Source of the DNA: DATAFO01 sp046728935
GTDB taxonomy: Bacteria; Actinomycetota; Thermoleophilia; Solirubrobacterales; 70-9
Direction: 5' to 3'
Assembly (NCBI GenBank): GCA_046728935.1
Contig: JBKPFS010000100.1
Coordinates: forward strand, 1-29,823
DNA: 29,823 nucleotides
Below, one piece after another: positions 7,020 to 14,323 of this stretch; the first letter of the stretch is position 1; each line of letters opens with the position of its first letter. The position numbers and the translations under genes are program-made. Below the pieces are notes generated by a model. The model did no database searches, was not told where the DNA came from, and worked only from the letters and a program-made list of their open reading frames with translations.

Positions 7020-8516
7020 ATGAGGCGGTTGGCAGGAGCGCTTGGCGGCGCGGTCGGGTTGACGGTGCTCGCCGCGGCGATCGCGCTTGCGAACCCGACG
7101 CCGCTGGCGCAGCTCGGCGGCACCGAGGGCGATGACGCCGGCGAGCTCGACAACCCGAGCGGGAGCGCGGTCGACGCGGCGGGCAGCGTCTATGCGGTCG
7201 ACACGAGCAACTACCGGGTCTCGGTCTTCGACCGTAAGGGCAACTTCCTGCGCGCGTTCGGCAAGGACGTGGTCCCGGGCGGCGGCAGCGGGCCCGAGGT
7301 CTGCACCACGAGCTGCCAGGCAGGCGACGGCGCGGGCGGTGCCGGCTCCCTCGCCGAGCCGTACGGCATCGCGGTCACCCCGGCGGGAGATCTCATAGTG
7401 GCCGACTTCAGCCTCGACCGGATCACGGTTTGGACGCCCTCGGGGAACCTGGTTCGCACGTTCGGCGCAGAAGGCGATGGGGTCGGCGAGTTCGATGGCC
7501 TCATTGGCATCGCCCCTGTTGGGGACGGCAGCTTCTTCGTCGCCGAGTACAACAACAACCGCGTGAGCGTGGTCACGCCCGAGGGCGATTTCAAGCGGGC
7601 CTTCGGGGCGGGCGTCGTGCCCGGAGGGGCAGACGGCCCCGAGGTCTGCACCACGAGCTGTCAGGCAGGCGTCGTCACCACGGGCTTGCCGGGCGAGCTC
7701 TCCCACCCCACCGGCGCCGCCAGCGACGACGCGGGGAACGTCTTCGTGGGTGAGCAGGGCGGTAACCGCGTATCGGCCTTCACCGCCGCCGGCGCCTTCC
7801 TCCGCGCCTTCGGCAAGAACGTCGTCCCCGGCGACGGCACGGGCTCCGAGGTCTGCACGACGAGCTGTCAGTTCGGCTCGAGCGGCGACGCGCCCGGGGA
7901 GCTCAGTTCGCCGGATGCGCTGGCCCTCGACGGGGCCGGCGATCTCCACGTCGGCGACCAGGACAACAACAGCGTCTCGGTGTTCACGGCGAGTGGTTCG
8001 TTCGTGCACGCGTACGGCCAGAACGTGATCCCCGGGGGCGGATCCGGCTTCGAGGTTTGCACTTTGAGCTGTCAGTCCGGTACGCCGAGCACGCAGGTTG
8101 GCGCCCTCGCAAGTCCCTTCGTCGCCGGCTTCGACTGCCGCGGCGCGGTTTACATCGGCGACCAGGGCAACGCTCGAATCCAGCGCTTCGGAGAGCCCCG
8201 GACGAAGAAGGCGCCTTGCCCGCTGAAGCTCGGCAAGGCGAAGAAGAACAAGCACAAGGGCACGGCGAAGCTGAATGTGAAGGTTCCCGAACCGGGTCCC
8301 CTGAAGCTCGTGCTCAGCGGCAAGGGCCTGAAGAAGGCGAAGAAGAAGTCGGTCGAGCCGGGGAAGACGAAGCTGAAGGTCCGCACGAAGGGGGCGGCCA
8401 GGGACGAGCTCGAGCGCCTGGGCGAGCTGAAGGTGAAGGTCAAGGTCAAGGGCAAGCCGCGGTCAGGCAAGGCGCAGAAGAAGTCGAAGAAGCTCAAGCT
8501 CGTCCTCAACGGCTAG
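7020..8516 (+). CDS. Secreted NHL-repeat beta-propeller protein with Cys loops
   Basis: A 498-residue exported protein. Residues 1-24 are a signal peptide (MRR, hydrophobic run, ending ALA). About residues 30-390 hold NHL-type blades, such as NPSGSAVDAAGSVYAVD followed by YRVSVFD and FLRAFG. A loop of the form VPGG-x-G-x-EVCT-x-SCQ is inserted after blades four times, each with a Cys-x3-Cys pair that could form a disulfide outside the cell. The last 100 residues or so are Lys/Val-rich (KLKVRTKG, LKVKVKVKGK), a tail I associate with exported proteins of this bacterial group and perhaps a beta-sandwich. The gene has its own promoter inside the lon stop. NHL propellers usually bind proteins or polysaccharides; the partner here is unknown. 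Confidence 0.88.
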   Translation: MRRLAGALGGAVGLTVLAAAIALANPTPLAQLGGTEGDDAGELDNPSGSAVDAAGSVYAVDTSNYRVSVFDRKGNFLRAFGKDVVPGGGSGPEVCTTSCQAGDGAGGAGSLAEPYGIAVTPAGDLIVADFSLDRITVWTPSGNLVRTFGAEGDGVGEFDGLIGIAPVGDGSFFVAEYNNNRVSVVTPEGDFKRAFGAGVVPGGADGPEVCTTSCQAGVVTTGLPGELSHPTGAASDDAGNVFVGEQGGNRVSAFTAAGAFLRAFGKNVVPGDGTGSEVCTTSCQFGSSGDAPGELSSPDALALDGAGDLHVGDQDNNSVSVFTASGSFVHAYGQNVIPGGGSGFEVCTLSCQSGTPSTQVGALASPFVAGFDCRGAVYIGDQGNARIQRFGEPRTKKAPCPLKLGKAKKNKHKGTAKLNVKVPEPGPLKLVLSGKGLKKAKKKSVEPGKTKLKVRTKGAARDELERLGELKVKVKVKGKPRSGKAQKKSKKLKLVLNG

Positions 8517-8548
8517 GCCGTTCGCTCCCCCTGCTCAGCGGGTATATC

Positions 8549-8619
8549 CTCACCGGCGCATCCCGGTGGTTTCCGGTGAGCGCCTGTAGGCGCGAAAGCG
8601 CATGTGCCGTTGGTTTTTT
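8549..8619 (+). promoter_or_regulatory. Structured leader with alternative hairpins
   Basis: Between the NHL gene and the small membrane protein gene lies a 122-base gap rich in structure. CTCACCGG (8549-8556) pairs with CCGGTGAG (8573-8580). GCGCC-TGTA-GGCGC (8580-8593) overlaps GCGC-GAAA-GCGC (8590-8601), so these two stems exclude each other. A run of six T follows at 8614-8619. A TANNNT box (TATCCT, 8545-8550) could start the transcript. The layout looks like an attenuator or a cis-acting RNA, but it matches no riboswitch class I recognise. Confidence 0.35.
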
Positions 8620-8638
8620 GACGACGAGGAGAGCACGC

Positions 8639-9076
8639 ATGGCGAAGAGCACGAGGGCGGCGCGAGCTAAAGACGCGGCGAGGTCCGCGGGCTCGAGTCC
8701 CTACATCCGCCGGTTGGTCGAGGACGAGGAGCTGCGCGAGAGCGTGAAGACCGCCTTCGAGGCCGCGCGCGACGCGTACACGCGGATGGCGAACGGCAAG
8801 GGGGCGAACGCCCTGATCGATGACAAGAAGGTCCACCGCGACCTGAAGACGGCGGCGGAGAACCTGCGCGAGGCGTCGGACCGGCTGCGCGGCAAGCGGC
8901 GTGAGCGCCACTGGGGCCGCGTGATCCTGATCGGCCTCGCCGCAGCGGCGCTGGCGATCATCCTCAGCGAGGATCTGCGCAAGGCGGTGCTCGACAAGCT
9001 GTTCGGGGCCGAGGAGGAGTTCGAGTACACCTCGACCACGACGCCCGCCCCGGAGCCTGCCGCGACCGACGCCTAA
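8639..9076 (+). CDS. Small membrane protein of unknown function
   Basis: A 145-residue protein that I do not recognise. I chose the ATG at 8639 because GAGGAG lies 6 bases upstream; the open frame continues upstream but would overlap the NHL gene. Residues 1-20 are Ala/Arg/Ser-rich and basic. Residues about 22-90 are charged and helical (EELRESVKTAFEAARDAY, then TAAENLREASDRLR), likely a coiled coil. There is one membrane segment at about 93-109, then a short helix and an acidic Thr/Pro/Ala tail. With the basic side before the membrane helix, the N-terminal part should be cytoplasmic. The build resembles small envelope or shape-related proteins, but no function can be assigned. A structured leader precedes it. 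Confidence 0.75.
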   Translation: MAKSTRAARAKDAARSAGSSPYIRRLVEDEELRESVKTAFEAARDAYTRMANGKGANALIDDKKVHRDLKTAAENLREASDRLRGKRRERHWGRVILIGLAAAALAIILSEDLRKAVLDKLFGAEEEFEYTSTTTPAPEPAATDA

Positions 9077-9238
9077 CTCCCGCGATTGACGCTCGGGCGC
9101 AGGCGCGGGCAGGGGTAGGCGCGCGCTACAGGCGCCCGCGGGCTCTAGAAGTTGACAAAACCTGCGTCCAATTCCTGCCAGTTCGGATAGGCTGGCGCGG
9201 CAGCTGCGATTCCACGAGAGGGGATTGGGGGAGGGAGC

Positions 9239-9889
9239 ATCGAGGTCAAGACGCTTGAGCGAAACGCCCCGGTCCGTGGGCGGGGCGCCGACGGTCGCTC
9301 TCTGAGCGGAGAGAAGGCGCGCCGCATCGTCGAGGCGATGCGCGAGTCGGTTGCCGAGGTCGGCATCGCGGGCTCGACCTTCGAGCACGTCTCGGCAAAG
9401 GCCGGCGTGAGCCGCGGCCTGCTGCACTACTACTTCGGCACGAAGGAGCGCCTGCTGGTCGAGGTGATCCGCCGCGACACGGACTACCGGATCGACGCGC
9501 TCGGGGACGCGATGCGGGCAGCGCGGACCGTCGACGAGGTGATCGCGGCGATGTCCGAGACCTTCGAGCGCACGCTGCGTGAGCAGACCGGCTACGTCTA
9601 CATGGTCTCCGAGCTGTACGTGGCCGGAAGGCACAGCCCGGACCTCCGGCGGGAGCTCGGTGAGCTGTATCGCAAGGCGCGCACCGAGTTCGCAGGGATC
9701 CTGCGCGAGAAGGAGCGCCAGGGGGTGCTGAAGCTTCGCTTCGACGCCGAGCCGGTGCTGGCGTACCTGTTCGGCGCCGGCGACGGGCTCACCGTCCAGC
9801 GACTCACCGATCCGAGCCTCGACATCGCAAAGACCACCGAGGCCGCGGTCGGCGTCGCCCGCTACCTGCTCGACGTTCGAGCTTCGTGA
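9239..9889 (+). CDS. TetR-family transcriptional regulator, non-standard start codon
   Basis: A TetR/AcrR repressor of about 216 residues. The DNA-binding domain is clear: AMRESVAEVG, STFEHVSAKAGVSRGLLHYYFGTKERLL, the usual helix-turn-helix ending in HYYF. The first ATG in frame (9338) lies in the middle of helix 1, so the protein must begin earlier. The frame is open back to a stop at 9188, but it has no ATG, GTG or TTG in between. The best candidate is ATC at 9239, preceded by GGGGGAGGGAG and giving a natural N-terminus (IEVKTLERN). ATT 9224 and CTG 9302 are weaker. A base error in ATG is possible. The ligand domain resembles BetI/AcrR types. It lies 47 bases upstream of an MMPL exporter gene on the same strand and probably represses it. 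Confidence 0.85.
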   Translation: MEVKTLERNAPVRGRGADGRSLSGEKARRIVEAMRESVAEVGIAGSTFEHVSAKAGVSRGLLHYYFGTKERLLVEVIRRDTDYRIDALGDAMRAARTVDEVIAAMSETFERTLREQTGYVYMVSELYVAGRHSPDLRRELGELYRKARTEFAGILREKERQGVLKLRFDAEPVLAYLFGAGDGLTVQRLTDPSLDIAKTTEAAVGVARYLLDVRAS

Positions 9890-9921
9890 CCCATCTCACA
9901 TAGCGCCGCGCGCCGCCTGCG

Positions 9922-9927
9922 TAACGT
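9922..9927 (+). promoter_or_regulatory. -10 box TAACGT, leaderless start of the MMPL gene
   Basis: TAACGT ends 9 bases before the GTG at 9937 and no Shine-Dalgarno intervenes. This suggests that the exporter has its own promoter in the 47-base gap after the tetR gene, where the TetR protein could act. Confidence 0.4.
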
Positions 9928-9936
9928 CGGCGACCC

Positions 9937-12183
9937 GTGCGCACGGCGATGGTCAGGCTGGCCGGCTTCCTCTCCCGCCGGCGATGGTTCGTGGTCGGCG
10001 TCTGGGCCGCCGTCGTCGCCTTCTCGCTCCCGCTCGCCTCCCGCCAAACCGAGAACCTGACCGGGGGCGGGTTCGATGTTCCCGGCAGCGAGTCCAAGCA
10101 GGTCACCGACGCGCTGGCCGAGCAGCACCCCGAGCAGCAGAACGGCGCCGTCAGCGTCGTGCTCGACGCCGAGCCGGGCACCGACCGCGCTCAGATCGCA
10201 ACCGCGGTCGACCGGATGGAGGAGGCCGTGGCCGACGTCGATCACTTCGAGCTCGAGCCCGGCGCCTCAGCGAAGGCGCGCGCCGCGCTCGCGAACGAGG
10301 GCGTCGCGGTCGTGCCGCTCGCCTCCGACCTGCCGACCGGGCGCCAGAACGATCCCGCGAGCGACCTCCGCGACGAGCTCGGCCCCGGCGAGACCGTCGA
10401 CGGCGTGACCCCGTACCTGGCGGGTCAGCCCGCGGCCTGGGCCGGGCTGGAGGAGCTCTCCAGAGAGGACCTCGCGCAGGCCGAGGAGACGGGCTTTCCG
10501 ATCGTCGCCCTGATCCTCCTCGCCGTCTTCGGCTCGCTCGCGGCCGCTGCCCTCCCGCTGGCGCTCGGCTTCGCCTCAGTGATGATCACCGGGGCCGTGA
10601 TCTATCTGCTCTCGCAGCAGATGGAGATGTCGGTGTTCGTCACCAACATGGCCTCGATGATCGGGATCGGCGTCGCCGTGGACTACTCGCTGTTCATCCT
10701 CGCGCGATTTCGCGAGGAGGTCAGGGCGGGGGCAGGCGCCGCGGAGGCCCGCGCGAGGGCGTTGGCGACCTCCGGGCTCGCGGTCAGCTTCTCCGGCCTC
10801 GCGGTGATCATCTCGCTCGCAGGGCTGTGGATGGTCGACAACCAGACCCTCCGCTCGATGGCGCTCGGTGCGATGGTCGTGGTCGCGATCTCGATTCTCG
10901 CGGCGGTCGTGCTGCTGCCGGCGATGATCCGCACGCTCGGCCACCGGGTCGAGGCGGGCGGCCCGGTCTGGTCCGTGTTCCTGTTCCTGCGCCGGCGCAC
11001 CATCTGGCGACGGCGCCGGCCCGGCTCGACTACCCCCGGCGGCGCCGGCTTCTGGGACCGCTGGACTGCGCGGGTGATGCGCCGTCCGGTCGTCTCTGTC
11101 GCGCTCGCCGCGTCGGTGCTCCTCACGCTCGCGATCCCCGTGCTGTCGATGGAGACCGGCACCGGCGCCCTGGACCAGTTCCCGTCCGACCACGAGGTCG
11201 TGAGGGGCAACGAGATCGCCGCCAAGGCCACGGGCGGGGGCGCGAACGCGGTGGAGATCCTGGCGAGCTTCGACCGGGGCGGGCTCGACGATCCGGGCAA
11301 CCGCTCGGCTAGCGCGGCGCTCGCGCGCGACGTCGGCGCCGATCCCGCGGTCGCCTCGGTGTCACGGCCGATCGCCGGCGACGGCTCGGCGCTGATCGAG
11401 GCGATGCCCAAGGGCGCGAGCGACTCCGACGCCTCCTATTCGCTGATCGCGCGGCTTCGAGATCAGGTCGTCCCCGACTCTCAGCTGGCCCAGCGGGCCG
11501 ACGTCGCCGTGGGCGGCGAGACGGCGCGGATCGTCGACGTCCGCAACCAGATCGACAGCTCGATGTGGAAGATCATCGCCTTCATCCTCGGCTTCAGCTT
11601 CGTCGTGCTGATGGTGATGCTGCGCTCGATCATCCTGCCGCTTAAGGCGATCCTGATGAACCTGCTCTCAATCGGCGCGGCCTACGGGGTGCTGGTGATC
11701 GTCTTCCAGTGGGGATGGGTCGACGGCTTCCTCGGCTTCGAGTCGACCGGGGCGATCGACACCCTGACGCCGCCGCTGGTGCTCGCGGTCGTGTTCGGGC
11801 TCTCGATGGACTACGAGGTCTTCCTGCTTTCGCGGATCCGCGAGCGCTACGAGCTGCACGGGGACAACCAGCGCGCCGTCGCCGAGGGCCTCGCCTCGAG
11901 CGCCGCGACGATCTCGTCCGCCGCGTTGATCATGACCGCCGTGTTCGGGGTGTTCGTGCTCACCGGCGTGCCGTCCATCAAGGAGCTGGGGCTCGGCAAC
12001 GCGGTCGCGATCGCCCTCGACGCGACGCTGGTCCGGCTGGTCCTCGTCCCGGCGGCCATGCAGCTGTTGGGTGGCTGGAACTGGTGGCTGCCGGGGTGGC
12101 TCGACCGGCTGCTTCCCCACCTCGGGTTCGACGAGTCGGTCGCGCCACGGACCCCCAGCGGCCCGGAGCCCGCGAGGGCGTGA
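9937..12183 (+). CDS. MMPL-family RND transporter
   Basis: A 748-residue inner-membrane transporter of the MMPL/RND superfamily, which exports lipids or drugs using the proton gradient. It begins with one membrane helix (WFVVGVWAAVVAFSLPLA), then an outer loop domain (about residues 45-185) and a block of five helices. A linker rich in Arg (RRRTIWRRRRPG), a second lead helix and loop (about 380-530) and a second five-helix block follow, giving about 12 helices. The duplicated family signature is present: GVAVDYSLFILARFREE in the first half and FGLSMDYEVFLLSRIRERYE in the second, each with the Asp-Tyr pair used for proton relay in MmpL proteins. Start is GTG 9937 (VRTAMVRLAG). The tetR gene before it suggests inducible export; the cargo is unknown. 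Confidence 0.95.
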   Translation: MRTAMVRLAGFLSRRRWFVVGVWAAVVAFSLPLASRQTENLTGGGFDVPGSESKQVTDALAEQHPEQQNGAVSVVLDAEPGTDRAQIATAVDRMEEAVADVDHFELEPGASAKARAALANEGVAVVPLASDLPTGRQNDPASDLRDELGPGETVDGVTPYLAGQPAAWAGLEELSREDLAQAEETGFPIVALILLAVFGSLAAAALPLALGFASVMITGAVIYLLSQQMEMSVFVTNMASMIGIGVAVDYSLFILARFREEVRAGAGAAEARARALATSGLAVSFSGLAVIISLAGLWMVDNQTLRSMALGAMVVVAISILAAVVLLPAMIRTLGHRVEAGGPVWSVFLFLRRRTIWRRRRPGSTTPGGAGFWDRWTARVMRRPVVSVALAASVLLTLAIPVLSMETGTGALDQFPSDHEVVRGNEIAAKATGGGANAVEILASFDRGGLDDPGNRSASAALARDVGADPAVASVSRPIAGDGSALIEAMPKGASDSDASYSLIARLRDQVVPDSQLAQRADVAVGGETARIVDVRNQIDSSMWKIIAFILGFSFVVLMVMLRSIILPLKAILMNLLSIGAAYGVLVIVFQWGWVDGFLGFESTGAIDTLTPPLVLAVVFGLSMDYEVFLLSRIRERYELHGDNQRAVAEGLASSAATISSAALIMTAVFGVFVLTGVPSIKELGLGNAVAIALDATLVRLVLVPAAMQLLGGWNWWLPGWLDRLLPHLGFDESVAPRTPSGPEPARA

Positions 12184-12242
12184 TCGAGTACACGCGCGAG
12201 CGCCTCGCGGCCCTGGTCGAGGGTATCCGCGGCGCCGCTTAG
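12180..12242 (+). CDS. Possible 20-residue small ORF after the MMPL gene
   Basis: A GTG at 12180 overlaps the stop of the exporter gene (GTGA) and opens a 20-codon frame, VIEYTRERLAALVEGIRGAA, ending inside the stop of the convergent R2-type gene. It reads like one amphipathic helix and fills the whole gap between the two genes. It may be a coupled micro-peptide, a relic of a longer exporter tail, or chance. The same bases can form a GC-rich stem (GCGCC with GGCGC) that could end transcription. Confidence 0.2.
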   Translation: MIEYTRERLAALVEGIRGAA

Positions 12243-13534
12243 GCGAGCTTCGCCGGGCGCGGCGGGAAGACCTTCGACAGTTGCCACATGGCCCACGGCG
12301 ACCCGTGCGGGCGGATCCGTCGGCGAAGCAGTGCCCGCCGAGGGTCCCCGCCCTGGGTGGTGACGCTGACCCAGTCGGCCCAGCTCGTCTCCAGTGTGAG
12401 GGAGGCGTCGGGTGTCTCGCCCGGCTCGGCGCGGCTCGACCCGTTGTCGATCCGCAGGTACCAGGGGTCGGCGTCCTCGAAGCGCCACTGGATCACGAGC
12501 GGGCGGCCGTTGACCGCGTCGGTGCGGGCCGTGCGGGCGATCACGTCGAAGAAGATCTCCTGGACCTCGGGCGAGGAGTCCGGTCGGCCGTTCGGCTCTC
12601 CCAGCACTCCGGCGCGCATCAGCTTGATCTGCCGGCGCGCCACCTCCTCCGGCTCCAGCGAAACGTCCACCGGCAGGACGCCGGGCATGTCCTCGAGCGG
12701 ATAGCCGATCGCCCGCCACTTCGTTCGCGCCGAGCGCATCCCAAAGCCGTAGATGTCCTCGAGCTCGAACCCCCAGCAGCGCGTGTACTCGAGGTCCCAG
12801 TTGGGGGGCACGAACACCGCGAGCGAGTAGGGCATCACCTCCTGGAGCAGCTCGACGACGGCGGCCTTGCACTCCTCGGACTCGCGGAAGAGCTCCGCGA
12901 GGAGCTTGACGCCGAAGCCGATGTGGCGCTGCTCGTCGCGCGAGACGTTGCGCATCCCGGCGCTGAAGCCGGGCATCGTCCCCGACTTGACGAAGTAGTC
13001 CTCGATGAAGTGCTGGCCCGGCTGGGCGAGCGTCGCCTCGACCACGAGGTGGTAGAGCGCGATCCCGCGGGCGAAGTTCGGGAGCGAGCGGTCCCTGGCG
13101 AGCGATTCGCCCATCCGGTCGAGGCGGTCGAAGACGTTGCGATAGCCCCAGCCCAGCTGCGGCTGCGCGTAGGCCAGCGTCGAGGCGAGGTCGCCCTCTG
13201 CGCCGATCACCTCGGAGAAGAAGCGGTGGAAGAAGACGGCGTGGCGGGCCTCGTCGACCTGCTGCGTGGCGAGGAAGTACTTCTGCTCCTCCTTCGGCGC
13301 CGCCTCGATGTATGGGGAGAGGTTGTCGGTGACCGAGTCCTCGCCGTAGAAGAACATCGAGTAGGTCCACAGGGCGGACTTCTTCTGGATCTCGGTGAGC
13401 GCCTCCCAGCCCTTGCGGTCCTCGGAGAAGTCGATCCCATACGCCCGCCAGTTGCCCTCCTCCCAGCGCTTGTAGAGGTCGGTGTAGGAGATCTGCTCGG
13501 CGGTCCTGATCCCGTCCTTCTGCGCGACGCTCAT
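12239..13534 (-). CDS. R2-type diiron oxidase fused to an SCP2-like domain
   Basis: A 431-residue protein in two parts. Residues about 10-290 form a ferritin-like four-helix bundle of the ribonucleotide reductase R2 class. All metal ligands are in place: E65 (FFYGED), E95 and H98 (DEARH), E166 (VVEATL), and E201 and H204 (RDEQRH). Residues about 320-425 resemble an SCP2 sterol-carrier domain (RIDNGSS, DASLTLETSWADWVSV, then GDPRRALLRRRIRPHGS). R2-like ligand-binding oxidases hold a fatty acid near the metals, so a lipid substrate delivered by the SCP2 part is a reasonable inference. A role in making deoxyribonucleotides is unlikely because no NrdA gene is nearby. Start 13534 has a good GAAGGAGAG. 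The gene converges on the MMPL exporter and diverges from YceI. Confidence 0.85.
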   Translation of the reverse strand: MSVAQKDGIRTAEQISYTDLYKRWEEGNWRAYGIDFSEDRKGWEALTEIQKKSALWTYSMFFYGEDSVTDNLSPYIEAAPKEEQKYFLATQQVDEARHAVFFHRFFSEVIGAEGDLASTLAYAQPQLGWGYRNVFDRLDRMGESLARDRSLPNFARGIALYHLVVEATLAQPGQHFIEDYFVKSGTMPGFSAGMRNVSRDEQRHIGFGVKLLAELFRESEECKAAVVELLQEVMPYSLAVFVPPNWDLEYTRCWGFELEDIYGFGMRSARTKWRAIGYPLEDMPGVLPVDVSLEPEEVARRQIKLMRAGVLGEPNGRPDSSPEVQEIFFDVIARTARTDAVNGRPLVIQWRFEDADPWYLRIDNGSSRAEPGETPDASLTLETSWADWVSVTTQGGDPRRALLRRRIRPHGSPWAMWQLSKVFPPRPAKLA

Positions 13535-13567
13535 CTGGCTCTCCTTCGCTGGCAGGCCGAGAAACCC

Positions 13568-13595
13568 TTACACCGTCCGATGACAAGTTACACCG
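13568..13595. repeat. Two direct 8-base repeats, 20 bases apart
   Basis: TTACACCG occurs at 13568-13575 and 13588-13595, 34-61 bases upstream of the R2-SCP2 start (CGGTGTAA on its strand). A 20-base period puts the copies on nearly the same face of the helix, as expected for paired binding sites. No regulator can be named. Confidence 0.35.
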
Positions 13596-13616
13596 GGCGC
13601 AGGGCGCGGCGACCGT

Positions 13617-13636
13617 TCTGTGACCGACGTCACAGA
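13617..13636. promoter_or_regulatory. CRP-type operator palindrome
   Basis: TCTGTGAC and GTCACAGA flank CGAC, giving perfect 8-base arms. The core is an exact TGTGA-N6-TCACA, the consensus for CRP-family regulators in E. coli and mycobacteria. Its centre lies about 43 bases before the predicted YceI transcription start, close to the position where CRP replaces a -35 box. It could also act on the divergent R2-SCP2 gene. Confidence 0.65.
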
Positions 13637-13657
13637 GGGCCCGCTTGACGGCCTCTG

Positions 13658-13663
13658 TAGCGT
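13658..13663 (+). promoter_or_regulatory. -10 box TAGCGT, leaderless start of the YceI gene
   Basis: TAGCGT ends 9 bases before the ATG at 13673. There is no Shine-Dalgarno, and no -35 box at 17 bases. A TTGACG lies only 7 bases upstream of the -10 box, too close to be its partner. Lack of a -35 fits activation from the CRP-type site upstream. Confidence 0.4.
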
Positions 13664-13672
13664 CGGCGGCGG

Positions 13673-14320
13673 ATGAGGAGCTGGTCCTTCGAGCCCGGTC
13701 ACACGGCCGCGATGTTCACGGCGCGGCACATGATGGTCACCGACGTGACGGGCGCGTTCAAGGACATCCACGGCCGAGTCATGTGGGACCTCGACGACTG
13801 CATGGACACGACCTTCGAGGGCGTGATCGACGCGACCAAGCTGTGGACGGGCGAGCCCACCCGTGACGCGCACCTGCACAGCGCCGATTTCTTCGACGTC
13901 GAGAACCATCCGGAGATCCGGTTCACGGGTCGCCTGACCGAGCGAATCGGCGACCTGCACTTCAAGGCCATCTCCAACGTGGTGATCCGCGGGGCCACGG
14001 TCGAGGTCCCGCTCGACGTCGCCTTTCGCGGAGAGTGGAAGACCCCTTACTGGGAGGGCGACGTCAACAGAGGCGAGATGACCCGCATCGGTTTCGAGCT
14101 CTCGACCCGGGTCAATCGCCACGACTGGGGCGTGAGCTGGAACGACGAGCTCCCGCGAGGCGGTGTGGTCGTCTCGAGCGAGATCGACCTCCACATCGAC
14201 GTCGAGGCGATCCTCGACGACGACCTGCGGGCTGTGGGCCTCGCCGACGCGGTCTACGCGGGCGAATGCGTGCGCCGGAGTTCGTCTTCGGCCCGGAGGC
14301 TCGGCGCGCCCGGGCCCTAG
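13673..14320 (+). CDS. YceI-family protein
   Basis: A 215-residue protein of the YceI family, a lipocalin-like beta-barrel that binds isoprenoid or fatty lipids. Family features are WSFEPGHTAAMFTARHMMVTDVTG at the start (the WxxDxxHS-like strand followed by VTxVxG), HLHSADFFDVENHPEIRF in the middle (the D(x)FDVxxxP signature), and a late strand with ISNVVIRG. There is no signal peptide, so it should be cytoplasmic, unlike the periplasmic E. coli YceI. Residues after about 180 are a family-atypical tail ending Ser/Arg/Pro-rich. The start ATG 13673 sits just behind a -10 box, with a CRP-type palindrome upstream. Its divergent neighbour also has a probable lipid-binding domain. Confidence 0.92.
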   Translation: MRSWSFEPGHTAAMFTARHMMVTDVTGAFKDIHGRVMWDLDDCMDTTFEGVIDATKLWTGEPTRDAHLHSADFFDVENHPEIRFTGRLTERIGDLHFKAISNVVIRGATVEVPLDVAFRGEWKTPYWEGDVNRGEMTRIGFELSTRVNRHDWGVSWNDELPRGGVVVSSEIDLHIDVEAILDDDLRAVGLADAVYAGECVRRSSSSARRLGAPGP

Positions 14321-14323
14321 GGG

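Noticed and set aside
8598..8619. Intrinsic terminator before the small membrane protein gene
   Set aside because: The T6 run is 12 bases away from the nearest stem, too far for a standard terminator; kept only as a possible switch.
9152..9157. TTGACA as the -35 box of the TetR gene
   Set aside because: No TANNNT box lies 16-19 bases downstream; the nearest (TAGGCT, 9188) is 30 bases away.
12239..13534. Ordinary ribonucleotide reductase small subunit
   Set aside because: There is a C-terminal SCP2-like domain and no NrdA or NrdH gene nearby, so the deoxyribonucleotide role is not supported.
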